Assembly: GCF_040546765.1 (NCBI RefSeq)
Contig: NZ_JBEPOK010000002.1
Location: 62,001 to 126,000 of the forward strand
Origin: Arthrobacter sp. OAP107
GTDB taxonomy: Bacteria > Actinomycetota > Actinomycetes > Actinomycetales > Micrococcaceae
Length of the DNA: 64,000 nt
Direction: 5' to 3'
The notes beneath the pieces are model-generated. The model did no database searches, was not told the origin of the DNA, and worked only from the letters and a program-made list of their open reading frames with translations. This document shows positions 8,700 through 16,590 of this stretch, one piece after another. The stretch's first letter is position 1. Each line of letters begins with the position of its first letter. The position numbers were made by a program, and so were the translations under genes.

Positions 8700-10091
8700 G
8701 TGCCTTTCCTGAACAGACTCCAGAAATGGGCCGACCTCCGCCCCGACGGCACGGCGGTCGCCGTCGGCGGCCGCGGCTTCACCTGGGCGGAACTTCGCGG
8801 AGCAGCAGAAGAACTCGTCCCTTCCACCCCGAAAACGTGCATCCTGTCCGAACCCAACTCACCCGAATTCGCGGCGCTCTATTGCGCCGGGATAGCCAAG
8901 GGACGGCAGATCGCCGTCCTCGATCCAGCCTGGACGCCGCAGGCCCAGGTCGAGGTGACCCGCATGCTGCCATCCCCGTCCGGTGCCGCAGGAAGGGCGC
9001 TGGAAGACGGCGACCCTGACGACGCCTTCCTCATCGGCTTCACCGCCGGCACGACGTCAACGCCAAAAGCCTTCACGCGCTCCCGCCGGTCGTGGCAGGC
9101 CTCCTTTGAGGCCTCGATCGAATTTTTCGGCCTCCGCCCGGACGACAAGACGTTGGCCCCCGGCCCGCTCTCGGCGAGCCTGAACCTTTACACGCTTTCC
9201 GAATGCCTCTACGCCGGCACGGAATTCCACACCCTTCGCACCTTCGACGTCGGAGATGCCCACGCCGTCATCGCCCATGACGGCATCACCAGGTTGGTCC
9301 TCGTCCCCACGATGCTCCGGCTCCTCAGCGAACGGGGACTCATGGCATCCGTAGACGCCTCCGCCATCAGAACCATCATCTGTGCCGGGTCCAAGCTCGA
9401 CACCCGCACCCTCGAAGCCGCCAGGCGCTGGGCACCCAACGCCACCATCTTCGAATATTACGGCGCCGCAGAACTCAGCTTCGTATCCGGCCGGGGGCTG
9501 GGCGCAGGGGAACCACTGGACGTCGCGGGCACCGCCATTGGCCGGCCCTTTCCCGGCGTGGAGGTGCAAATCATTGATGACCACGGGTCACCCCTGCCGG
9601 ACGGATCCGCGGGGAACATCAGCGTCAAAAGCCCCATGATCTGCCAGGGATACCTTTGGGGCGACGACGGAAAAGCCCTCCGGCGCCTGAACGGCCGGTA
9701 CACGGTCGGCGATCAGGGATACCTTCTCGATGGGGATCTCCACATTCTCGGGCGGAGCTCGGACATGATCAACACGGCGGGCCGGAACGTCTACCCGCAC
9801 GAGGTCGAACTCGCACTGTCGTCCATCCCCGGCGTTGAAGCTGCTGTGGCCGTCGGTATGCCCGATGACCTGCGCGGACAGCGTGTCATTGCCGGAATCA
9901 TTCCCTCCTGTGGAGGGCTCACCGCAGCCACCCTCAGCGCCGGCCTGGAAGCACTCCTAGCCAAGGACAAGAGGCCCCTCCACTATTACTCCCTCGCTGA
10001 GCTGCCCCTGACCGACAGAGGGAAACTCAATCGACGAATGCTTCTGGAGTGGATCGACACCGACGATTCCCGTCTCCACCGCTTGCGCTAG
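8700..10091 (+). CDS. AMP-forming acyl-CoA synthetase/ligase (ANL family)
   Basis: 463 residues from GTG 8700, short for the family (500-550). ATP-binding loop FTAGTTSTPKAFTRS near residue 120, EYYGAAELSF (A5-like motif) in the middle, YTVGDQGYLLDGDLHILGRSSDMINTAGRNVYPHEVE (A7/A8) and the catalytic Lys in LPLTDRGKLNRR near the end. It should activate a carboxylic acid to acyl-AMP and then acyl-CoA. An ATG at 8655 is in frame, but the decayed paralogue has ATG exactly where GTG 8700 lies and ACG at the 8655 position. The spacer is AGCAGGAC in both copies. Substrate unknown. Confidence 0.87.
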   Translation: MPFLNRLQKWADLRPDGTAVAVGGRGFTWAELRGAAEELVPSTPKTCILSEPNSPEFAALYCAGIAKGRQIAVLDPAWTPQAQVEVTRMLPSPSGAAGRALEDGDPDDAFLIGFTAGTTSTPKAFTRSRRSWQASFEASIEFFGLRPDDKTLAPGPLSASLNLYTLSECLYAGTEFHTLRTFDVGDAHAVIAHDGITRLVLVPTMLRLLSERGLMASVDASAIRTIICAGSKLDTRTLEAARRWAPNATIFEYYGAAELSFVSGRGLGAGEPLDVAGTAIGRPFPGVEVQIIDDHGSPLPDGSAGNISVKSPMICQGYLWGDDGKALRRLNGRYTVGDQGYLLDGDLHILGRSSDMINTAGRNVYPHEVELALSSIPGVEAAVAVGMPDDLRGQRVIAGIIPSCGGLTAATLSAGLEALLAKDKRPLHYYSLAELPLTDRGKLNRRMLLEWIDTDDSRLHRLR

Positions 10092-10429
10092 AGACGCGGT
10101 CACACCGAGGGCCGAAAGCACCCTCTGCCAAGCTGGGGCGAGCACTTTCCTGCCGGGTCCAGCACGCAGAATACTGTGCCGCATTGCTGATACGGGAGTC
10201 CCGATTTCAGTATCCTTATTGATCCTCTCGGCTGAGCCGGGGGAGTCAGTCCTTGAGTCCTCTGGTCAGCACTTCAAAACTCCTCTACGCTCAGGATCTG
10301 CATGTGCTGCTGGCGCTGTCTCAGAGCGGATCCGGTCCGCGGCCTGCTGGCTGCTTTCCAAGGACATTTTCATACCCGTCCATTTTGAAGAGTCGATAAT
10401 GAAGATTTCGGGTGAGTACGTGACCCTGG
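10092..10429. other. Intergenic between convergent genes, nothing recognised
   Basis: 338 bases between the ligase (rightward) and the helix-turn-helix gene (leftward). No clear hairpin terminator with a T-run, no repeats and no plausible ORF with a ribosome site. Confidence 0.3.
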
Positions 10430-10852
10430 CTAGTCTTCCTTACTTTCTTCCAAGACCGCACGGGCGGATACCGCGTCGTGAAGGTCGGGCAGGTACTTCT
10501 CCTGCTCTTCGATCTTGCGGCGGTAGAAGTCATGGGCGGCTTGTTTCGTGATGCCTAGTGCTTCGCCGATCTGGGTCCACGTTGCGCCGGCCTCGCGCGC
10601 GGACTTGATGACGTACCAGCGCCTGCCCGTGAGCAGCTCGACGGCCTTCGCGTTCGCACGTAGCGCCTCGATCGCTGCGACTTCCCTTACCTCCGCAAGG
10701 AATTGTGCGGCGGCCACCCGCGCCTGGTCGCTGCCGGTCGCAGAGACTTCGCGCCACGTCTCACCGCGGTTGAAGTCTTCCCACACTCGGAGCAACTCGT
10801 AGACATCGCCGCTGCTAAGCGCTTGCTCGACCGAGCCCGCATCCTCATCCAT
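10430..10852 (-). CDS. Helix-turn-helix DNA-binding protein (140 aa)
   Basis: 140 acidic residues. The helix-turn-helix is near residues 88-112 (SAREAGATWTQIGEALGITKQAAHDFYRRK), a sigma-70 region 4/XRE-like pattern. The rest is helical, with no other domain recognised. The ATG lies six bases below a -10-like TAGCTT, and no Shine-Dalgarno is visible, so the mRNA may be leaderless. A perfect 16-bp palindrome overlaps this promoter, pointing to self-repression. It stands alone, facing away from the 236-residue gene. Target genes unknown. Confidence 0.75.
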   Translation of the reverse strand: MDEDAGSVEQALSSGDVYELLRVWEDFNRGETWREVSATGSDQARVAAAQFLAEVREVAAIEALRANAKAVELLTGRRWYVIKSAREAGATWTQIGEALGITKQAAHDFYRRKIEEQEKYLPDLHDAVSARAVLEESKED

Positions 10853-10855
10853 GCA

Positions 10856-10887
10856 GTCAAGCTAGCTTGACGTCACTGACCGGTCAA
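10856..10887 (-). promoter_or_regulatory. Leaderless promoter with overlapping palindromic operators
   Basis: Reading leftward: TTGACC (10887-10882), a 17-base spacer, TAGCTT (10864-10859), six bases, then the ATG at 10852. GTCAAGCTAGCTTGAC (10856-10871) is a perfect 16-bp palindrome over the -10, and TGACCGGTCA (10877-10886) is a second palindrome over the -35. Both share TGAC half-sites, so a dimer of the adjacent helix-turn-helix protein is the obvious candidate ligand. Confidence 0.6.
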
Positions 10888-10958
10888 GAGAAGTGCACAG
10901 ACATACGCCTGTCCCTGGGTTTGCAGGAGCCGTTGCGTCGACCTGTACCATCAGGCGC

Positions 10959-11669
10959 ATGACTCCAGAGCACGAGAACTACGTCGAGTACCTGATCCAC
11001 GTCGGTGAGGAACTGACTGGCATCAGCCTTGAGCAGTTGGGGTACAAGCCGCGGCCTGAGGACCTCAGCGATGACGAACGAAATGACCTGGAGAGCTGGG
11101 ACCTGGAGTGGATGGAGTCGGTCACCCCGGAGCAGCGGGACAAAAGCCTGTTCCAGGCAAAGCTTCTGGCCGGTGCACTCTGGGAGGCGTCGGCCGTCCT
11201 GATCGACCAGCTCTTCGAGGACATCGCCGAGCTGCGTGGACTTGATGAGGTCACCCGGCAGGACATTGCCGGCAGCTTCGTGCTGTCGGGTCTGCCGCCC
11301 AGGCACGCCGAGAAATACGATGTCCGGTTCGCCCAGAAGTTTCTGGTTATTGCCACAGACATGGCCGGCGCCCTGGTCCGCGGCTGGACCCATCCGTCCT
11401 GCGTGGCCCAGGAGCTGGCGGTCCGATGCCTGCTGGACCAAGTGGAAGTCATCCAAGACCTGTACCGGCTTGACCTGGCCGACGGCTGGCGCGGGCGGCT
11501 CGAAGAACGCATGCTCGAAGACACGGACAGCGAAATGCTCTACCAGAACGCGATGGACGGGTTCGAAGGCGATGTTGAACTGAACATGCAGCTCGGTCTT
11601 GCCCCGATGGAACTCAAGGACTGGTTCGAGCCGTTCAACGACTCGTACGTTCCCGCCTTCGTGCATTAA
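10959..11669 (+). CDS. Hypothetical acidic protein (236 aa)
   Basis: Start ATG 10959 (MTPEHENYVEYLIHVGEEL). A longer frame from 10893 crosses likely promoter sequence. The protein is strongly acidic and helix-rich, rich in Leu, Asp and Glu, with no signal peptide, membrane segment or recognised motif. Composition and frame usage look like a real soluble cytosolic protein. Ends with NDSYVPAFVH. It lies between a regulator and a resolvase on an accessory stretch. Function unknown. Confidence 0.65.
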   Translation: MTPEHENYVEYLIHVGEELTGISLEQLGYKPRPEDLSDDERNDLESWDLEWMESVTPEQRDKSLFQAKLLAGALWEASAVLIDQLFEDIAELRGLDEVTRQDIAGSFVLSGLPPRHAEKYDVRFAQKFLVIATDMAGALVRGWTHPSCVAQELAVRCLLDQVEVIQDLYRLDLADGWRGRLEERMLEDTDSEMLYQNAMDGFEGDVELNMQLGLAPMELKDWFEPFNDSYVPAFVH

Positions 11670-11781
11670 TCACCGAAGCCTGGGGCCCTACTACCTACTG
11701 CATTTTAACGACGATAACCGTGATTCCCTAAAGCTGGCAGGTTCAACTTCGGCGAAGCGGCTGGCCAGCGGGGGAGGGGGA

Positions 11782-12349
11782 TCAGGACAGCTTGGCTTGG
11801 CGCAGGTACTGGTACACCGTTTCCCTGCTGATGCCGTAGTCGCTGGCGAGGACGGCTTTGGGGATTCCGGTGGCCGCACGCTGCACCAGCTCGGCCGCCC
11901 GTTCCGGCGTGAGGGTCTTCTTCCGCCCTTTGTATGCTCCGCGCTGCTTGGCCAGGGCGATGCCTTCCCGCTGCCGCTCCCTGATCAGGGAGCGTTCGAA
12001 CTCGGCGAAGGCACCCATGACCGAGAGCATCAGATTGGCCATGGGGGGAGTCCTCCCCGGTGAAGACCAAACTCTCTTTGACGAACTCCACCCGCACGCC
12101 TTTACGGGTGAGGCCCTGGACCAATGAACGCAGGTCATCGAGGTTGCGGGCGAGCCGGTCCATGCTGTGGACCACGACGGTGTCTCCTTCACGGGCGAAC
12201 CGCAGCAGCTCGGTGAGCTCCGGTCTGGTCGTGTCCCTGCCGGAGGCTTTGTCGGTGAACACCCGGTCCAGGACCTGGCCTTCAAGTTGGCGTTTCTCGT
12301 TCTGGTCGAGGGTGCTTACGCGCACGTACCCGATGCGTTGTCCAGCCAC
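11782..12349 (-). pseudogene. Serine resolvase/invertase with a single-base frameshift
   Basis: From GTG 12349 (GGAGG upstream) the frame reads VAGQRIGYVRVSTLDQN, with the catalytic Ser in VRVS, then DRVFTDKASGRD, DTVVVHSMDRLARNLDDL and ESLVFTGEDSP. The frame then shifts: PMANLMLSVMGAFAEFERSL, RERQREGIALAKQRGAYKGR and the C-terminal helix-turn-helix ASDYGISRETVYQYLRQAKLS lie in the next frame. The shift maps to a C6 run on the coding strand (12043-12048). Five Cs would restore a normal Tn3-type resolvase of about 188 residues. No transposase is adjacent. Recent decay or a homopolymer sequencing error are both possible. Confidence 0.88.
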
Positions 12350-12848
12350 CGATGCCTCCAACCCCGTCGACCTGTCAGCTTGAGTTCTAGAGCCTTTCCA
12401 GAAGAACGTCAAGGCTTTCCCGCTCAGCGTCAGGTTGGGGTCTGAGCTATCCAGACAAGGGCTGCCCGGTACGAGGTGCCACAATCCATTCAACAGGGCG
12501 GGCTTTAGTTGGATGCCGGCGATGCAGGTACGTGCGCCCAGGCCATTACGGTGCTGGAAATCCGATGCCCAGGCCAGGGCTACGCTGCCCCTGCAGGGGG
12601 AAGTAACCAAGCTGTGGCTGCGATGAACGGCATCATCGCCGGGGGAAGAGGCGGGCTGGGACTGGGAAGAAGCGGTAGATGGCTTTTGTTAATTGGAATA
12701 GCGGTCTCTGCCTGGTGCGCGCCGGACGGCCGTGGAGATCTCACTCCGCGGTGCAGACGGCGGCCGCCGGGGTCAGGACCGTCGAAGGAACAAGGTCTCC
12801 GGGTTGCATTTCGGGCCGGGGGATGGTCCGGAAGGGAGGTGAATTTCG
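12350..12848. other. Region upstream of the resolvase, no gene
   Basis: 499 bases. A resolvase of this family would normally act at a res site next to its gene, but I could not delimit the paired 12-bp subsites. A CCCCTGCAGGGG palindrome is at 12587-12598. The downstream 70 bases hold the leader of the SPW protein. Confidence 0.3.
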
Positions 12849-13211
12849 ATGAAGAAGTGGACGCGATGGCAGGATTGGGTCGCCGTTGTTGCCGGGCTCT
12901 ATGCTGCTCTATCCGTCATGTGGACCACGGCGGTCGGTTCCTCGACTGCGCTGGTGGTCGTCTTCGGCATTCTGTTGATCATCAGCGGTGTCATTAATCT
13001 GTCTATGCCGGGAACACCCGTCATGGAGTGGGTACAGGCAGCCCTGGGTGCCTTGTTGTTCCTGTCTCCTTGGCTGGGTTCGTACGCTACGCAGACGGGC
13101 GTTGCCTGGACATCATGGATCACCGGTCTGGTTGCACTCGTGGTCACCGCGATGGCGATTAAGCCCAGCACCGAGGAACACCGGCATCACCGGGTTAGCC
13201 CTTCGCATTAA
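12849..13211 (+). CDS. SPW-repeat membrane protein (120 aa)
   Basis: ATG 12849 behind a strong GGGAGGTG site. Four membrane segments. The SPW motif LSPWLGSYA lies near residue 75, and the first half (WQDWVAVVAGLYAALS) is the related half-repeat. SPW proteins are small four-helix membrane proteins of unknown function found in actinobacteria and some archaea. The C-terminus is a His-rich cytosolic tail (EEHRHHRVSPSH). A hairpin follows the gene at 13226-13262. Monocistronic. Confidence 0.83.
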   Translation: MKKWTRWQDWVAVVAGLYAALSVMWTTAVGSSTALVVVFGILLIISGVINLSMPGTPVMEWVQAALGALLFLSPWLGSYATQTGVAWTSWITGLVALVVTAMAIKPSTEEHRHHRVSPSH

Positions 13212-13225
13212 CCTGCTGGGAACGA

Positions 13226-13262
13226 GAATAGCGCCGGCGGCGCGGTCACCGCACCGCCGGTA
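13226..13262 (+). terminator. GC-rich hairpin after the SPW gene
   Basis: Stem CCGGCGGCGCGGT paired with ACCGCACCGCCGG around a few-base loop, 15 bases after the SPW stop. Long GC stem without a T-run, common in high-GC actinobacteria. Confidence 0.6.
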
Positions 13263-13718
13263 GCCACGACGAATACGCCGTCAGAGGGCCAAGGATGACG
13301 TCATGCCGCGGGCATTGCACCCCCCCGTGATAGTGCCGGTGCATGCCAGACGAGAATGGGCCGCCGCTGTGGAGCCGTTCTCGCAGAATTCGGCGGCCTG
13401 CGCTTGTTGCCCCGACTCTTGCCAGGCGAACCGCAAGCTGGACCAACTCGACCGAGCGTTCCCGGTGGGAGCGTCTATTTCAGCCCTTTTGTGGGTCACG
13501 CGCCGCCCTTGTGAGGCGGTTGGCCAGGGCGGGCGGCGCACGGGGAGTCGCCGTGGAAGGCCTCGCCACAGCAAGCACCGGTGGTCCGGATTTGACCGAG
13601 GATGAATTCCCTCGGCCTGCACCGGCGGGCCGCAGAGAACGCAGCCACGCGTCTGAAGTCAGGGCCGTCCTCCAGCTTTTGAGTGCGGGGGTTACCGGGG
13701 CCGATCAAATGACAGGGG
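13263..13718. other. Intergenic, no gene recognised
   Basis: 456 bases. Overlapping frames of about 100 codons exist on both strands, but they are Arg/Pro-rich, lack ribosome sites and look like chance frames in GC-rich DNA. Confidence 0.3.
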
Positions 13719-13967
13719 TCAGTGGTGTGCCAGCCTGCCGGTGTTCCCCGGGCGGCGGAACTTTTCGATCAGGCGTCCGGTGAGCGCCTTCGCGCTTCTG
13801 AACAGACCTAAAGCGGCGAGTCTGAGGATCAGAATCATCAGCTGGATGGCCCCGTCTACGAGGACGAGCAGGACCAGGCTGATGATGCCGGGCAACAACA
13901 TGAGGAAAACGATGCCCATCGTCGCTAAATATGCGAGGACGTAGACCATGATGGTGGACGGGTCCAC
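13719..13967 (-). CDS. Small membrane protein (82 aa)
   Basis: Start GTG 13967 with AAAGGGA upstream. Two closely spaced hydrophobic segments (about residues 7-30 and 34-55) are followed by a basic cytosolic tail (KALTGRLIEKFRRPGN). No family recognised. The strong ribosome site and the clean topology make it likely to be real. It sits in a run of small stress-type genes (SPW, YegP-like). Confidence 0.6.
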   Translation of the reverse strand: MDPSTIMVYVLAYLATMGIVFLMLLPGIISLVLLVLVDGAIQLMILILRLAALGLFRSAKALTGRLIEKFRRPGNTGRLAHH

Positions 13968-14131
13968 TGGTTATCCCTTTGAACGGCCGGATCTGCTCCG
14001 GGTACTGCTGCGATTTCCCCGGGCTGCTAAGGGGTGGCGTGGCCCGGCGCCTTTGCCGGGCCTCAGTTTAGGTGCGCGGCCATGCATCCTCTTTGAACCC
14101 ACTGCTGCCGGCATGGACACGCGGAGAGCCG

Positions 14132-14386
14132 TTACCAGGGGGACGGCGATGCGGCTCCTGTGGCATTCACCGGCCCGGTTTCGGGTCGGGCGACGTTACC
14201 TTGGCTGGCCCTGGAGTCCTTGATCAGGCCGGTTCCGGCGATCTCCCGGACGGTGAATATTCCTGCCGCCGCTGCCTGCTTCGTCGGGTAGGGCCGGGAC
14301 GTTGCCAGATGATTACCTGAGGAATCCAGTAGCCGGAAACGGTAGCCCCCATTAGGGGAGGCGAAGACTTCGAAGTGGCCGGACAT
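14132..14386 (-). CDS. YegP/DUF1508-family protein
   Basis: 84 residues from ATG 14386 (CGGAGCAAC upstream); a longer frame to 14485 adds 33 residues with no similarity. The core MSGHFEVFASPNGGYRFRLL continues with GNHLATSRPYPTKQAAAAGI, the single-repeat YegP/DUF1508 pattern, a small alpha/beta protein of unknown function. The tail after residue 60 is variable and low in complexity. Monocistronic as far as can be seen. Confidence 0.75.
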   Translation of the reverse strand: MSGHFEVFASPNGGYRFRLLDSSGNHLATSRPYPTKQAAAAGIFTVREIAGTGLIKDSRASQGNVARPETGPVNATGAASPSPW

Positions 14387-14994
14387 GTTGCTCCGTTTCT
14401 CCCGCCGTTGGGAGTGTAGATCAACGGATCCACGCCGTGAGCCTTCAGCAGCAGCCCGTTGGGACAACAAGGACGGAGTCTGCATACCGTCTAAAGAACC
14501 CCATGTTATCCGTTGACTTGGGCGCTGGAACAGGCTTCGTGTTGACGCGTGAGGTGGCCCATGAAATATGTCCGGGGAGCGGTGTTCGAAGAATCATTTG
14601 AGTACCCGGCGCTCAGGTGTTCAGGTTTCGCGGCTGCGATGTCCAGGACCCTGAGGACCTGCCACCGTGCAGCGGCGACCGGAAAGTCCTGGTCCTAGCA
14701 ACCTGAGACCTGACGGCCCGTTCCGAGAATCGGGCGCTTGAAACTGACTGGCGGTGGGCCGCCGGTTGGTGCCCGCCCGTGCCACCTGGGGCCCTGGTCC
14801 GCCCTCGGTCCGACGCGTCAGCCCTGGTGGGGACGGGGGAGTGCATTCTACGGCTGGAAACCAGGGGTGGCTCCCCAGCGGGCGGTCCCGGCGGCTTAGG
14901 AGGATCTGCGCATGTCCGGCGCGGGTGCCTGCGGTGAGATGGAAGAGTTGTCTAAAGCACGGATGGCAACAGACCCAGAGAGGTGGGTGGGCTC
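14387..14994. other. Intergenic; one weak 45-codon ORF
   Basis: About 600 bases. An ATG at 14561 opens a 45-codon frame (MKYVRGAVFEESFEYPALRC) with GAGGTGG just upstream. It has no recognised similarity and is not strong enough to call. The rest holds only unlikely frames. Confidence 0.25.
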
Positions 14995-15432
14995 ATGTCT
15001 CACGAACCAGTCTTGAACCAAATAAATCTGGTGGTACGGAACATGGACGCCGCCGTTGCCTTCTACCGTCGCTTCGGTCTGAAGATCGAGGCTGCACCAG
15101 GTGCTTTCCATGCCTCCGCCCGGCTGCCCAACGGCATGGTCATCGAATGGGACAGTGTGGAGTTTGTGCGCCAGTGGGACTCGGGATGGAATGGTGCGAC
15201 CGGGGGCAGCACGGTGCTCGGGTTCTCGGTGCCGACCAGAGAGGCCGTTGACGAGATCTACACGGGGCTGACCGCTGCCGGGTACGGAGGCCATCAGCCG
15301 CCCTACGACGCCTTCTGGGGCGCCCGCTACGCGATCGTCGACGATCCGGACGGTAACAGCGTCGGCATCATGAGCCCGGAAGATCCAAAACGGAAGTTCT
15401 GGCCGCCCGCCCAACCGCCGCCAGGATCCTGA
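14995..15432 (+). CDS. VOC/glyoxalase-fold family protein
   Basis: 145 residues from ATG 14995; an in-frame GTG at 14983 is possible, but AGAGAGG at 14977-14983 fits the ATG better. The vicinal-oxygen-chelate layout shows as NQINLVVRNMDAAVAFYRRF, then GTPxREAVDEIYTGLTAAG-type helix and YAIVDDPDGNSVGIMSPED, where the late Asp/Glu positions bind metal in related enzymes. Substrate unknown; such proteins can be dioxygenases, lyases or binding proteins. A short proline-rich tail ends the protein. Confidence 0.82.
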   Translation: MSHEPVLNQINLVVRNMDAAVAFYRRFGLKIEAAPGAFHASARLPNGMVIEWDSVEFVRQWDSGWNGATGGSTVLGFSVPTREAVDEIYTGLTAAGYGGHQPPYDAFWGARYAIVDDPDGNSVGIMSPEDPKRKFWPPAQPPPGS

Positions 15433-15991
15433 CCTTCGACAGAACGCGGTGATCCTTCTGCGGTTAGTCCCTGGCACGACATCGACACGCTGCACATGGA
15501 CTGCTCGGTAGCACAGTTTTCGCTGCGGATACCGCTGCCGGAACGGGAGGCAGGGGCCAAAACCGGTCTGTCGACCTCGTTCCCGGTAACGCAGCACCCT
15601 GTAAAGTGAGATTCACTAATTCACAAGATTCACAAGATTCACAAGATTCACAAGATTCACAAGATTCACAAGATTCACAAGATTCACAGGGAGCGTGCCA
15701 CGGCTGGCTGGACTCCAGAGCCTGCCTGCGCAGATCTGCGAGCAGGCGTGATGACCTCTGCAGCTTCCTCCGTGATGGCAACGGTAGTCGACGACGCTCC
15801 CGGGGGCTCGGACACGCCGCCAAATTCCGGTGGATAACGCGCACGCACTTCTTCACAGGTCCCTGATCCGGCCCCCGGCAGGCGGTGGATATCCTGTGCA
15901 TGGCGGCCTTGTGGCTGTGGCCGGGCCCCCAAAAGTGTCTGTGCCCCAGGACTATGATGGTCACCCAATTCGAAGGAGCAGGTGGTCTCGG
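15433..15991. other. Intergenic region holding a 9-bp tandem repeat
   Basis: 559 bases without a convincing gene. Frames through the repeat encode SQD or ESC repeats on the two strands, forced by a repeat unit that is a multiple of three. The repeat is listed separately. Confidence 0.35.
15625..15687. repeat. Seven perfect copies of a 9-bp tandem repeat (AAGATTCAC)
   Basis: Seven identical AAGATTCAC units in a row, preceded by two degenerate relatives (GAGATTCAC at 15608-15616 and TAATTCAC). AT-rich compared with its surroundings. Perfect identity points to recent slippage; copy number is likely variable between strains. No function visible. Confidence 0.9.
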
Positions 15992-16117
15992 GTGACTGAA
16001 AAAGGCAGCGGCAAGGCTACACGGGTCCAGATCGCAGGGCTCTGGATAGCGGCATGCAGCCTCGCCCTCGCTCTGCTCCGGACCGTGTTCGATGTGCTCC
16101 AAGTGATGGGACGATAA
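15992..16117 (+). CDS. Possible small membrane protein (41 aa)
   Basis: GTG 15992 with AAGGAG and AGGTGG just upstream. It encodes VTEKGSGKATRVQIAGLWIA plus a hydrophobic segment ending RTVFDVLQVMGR: a basic N-terminus followed by one membrane helix. The frame stays open upstream to 15830 with unlikely sequence. The ribosome-site spacing is imperfect, so this is a tentative call. Confidence 0.4.
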   Translation: MTEKGSGKATRVQIAGLWIAACSLALALLRTVFDVLQVMGR

Positions 16118-16590
16118 GCGGCACCGGCCATTTCGCTCCGTCGGGATGGACCACCGCTTCAGGCCGTTAGAAAGTCTACGAATTCGAAACGGCCTACACC
16201 ACCGACGGCGACCCGCAGGCAGCCCCGCCGCCGGCTGGCAGATCCCTCAGCGGAAGGTAGGAGAAGGCCCTTTTCGGCCTCGCCCCCGGCCATTTTTAAA
16301 CGCCGATAATTATCGTTATGTCAAGCTGAACAGTGATTATTGCATCCGATGCAAGATCGCCCCTCCTCCATTGCGTCAGCGGGCGTCACCCGGCTTCGAC
16401 GACGACAAACCGCCCCTGATCTGCGAGAACGTTAACCATTGCGCCGGACTGGAGGCCTCTCCAAGCAGTCGATTCGGGTCGCACGAACCTGGCTGGAGGC
16501 GGCAGGCGCGGGGGGCTGACCTGCAGATTTGCAGGCATTCTGCATTAATTGCATGATTCATGCATCTGATGCAATGTGTTTGGAGGGTCT
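16118..16590. other. Leader region of the recombinase module
   Basis: 473 bases with no gene; it holds the TGCAT palindrome cluster listed separately. The stretch near 16300-16350 and the last 50 bases are AT-rich relative to the flanks. Confidence 0.4.
16340..16574. promoter_or_regulatory. Cluster of TGCAT palindromes upstream of the recombinase
   Basis: TTGCATCCGATGCAA (16340-16354) is a perfect 7-1-7 palindrome. A near-identical site, ATGCATCTGATGCAA, lies at 16560-16574, and it overlaps another perfect 7-1-7 palindrome, TGCATGATTCATGCA (16550-16564). The last ends 16 bases before the recombinase start. They could be operators for the module's helix-turn-helix protein or recombination core sites. 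Confidence 0.65.

Noticed and set aside
11705..12610. 301-residue ORF covering the resolvase
   Set aside because: The upstream 85 residues are not resolvase-like, and the downstream end is the wrong frame after the shift.
15606..16102. SQD-repeat (plus) and ESC-repeat (minus) proteins across the 9-bp array
   Set aside because: Forced by a 9-bp repeat; no ribosome sites and unlikely flanking sequence.
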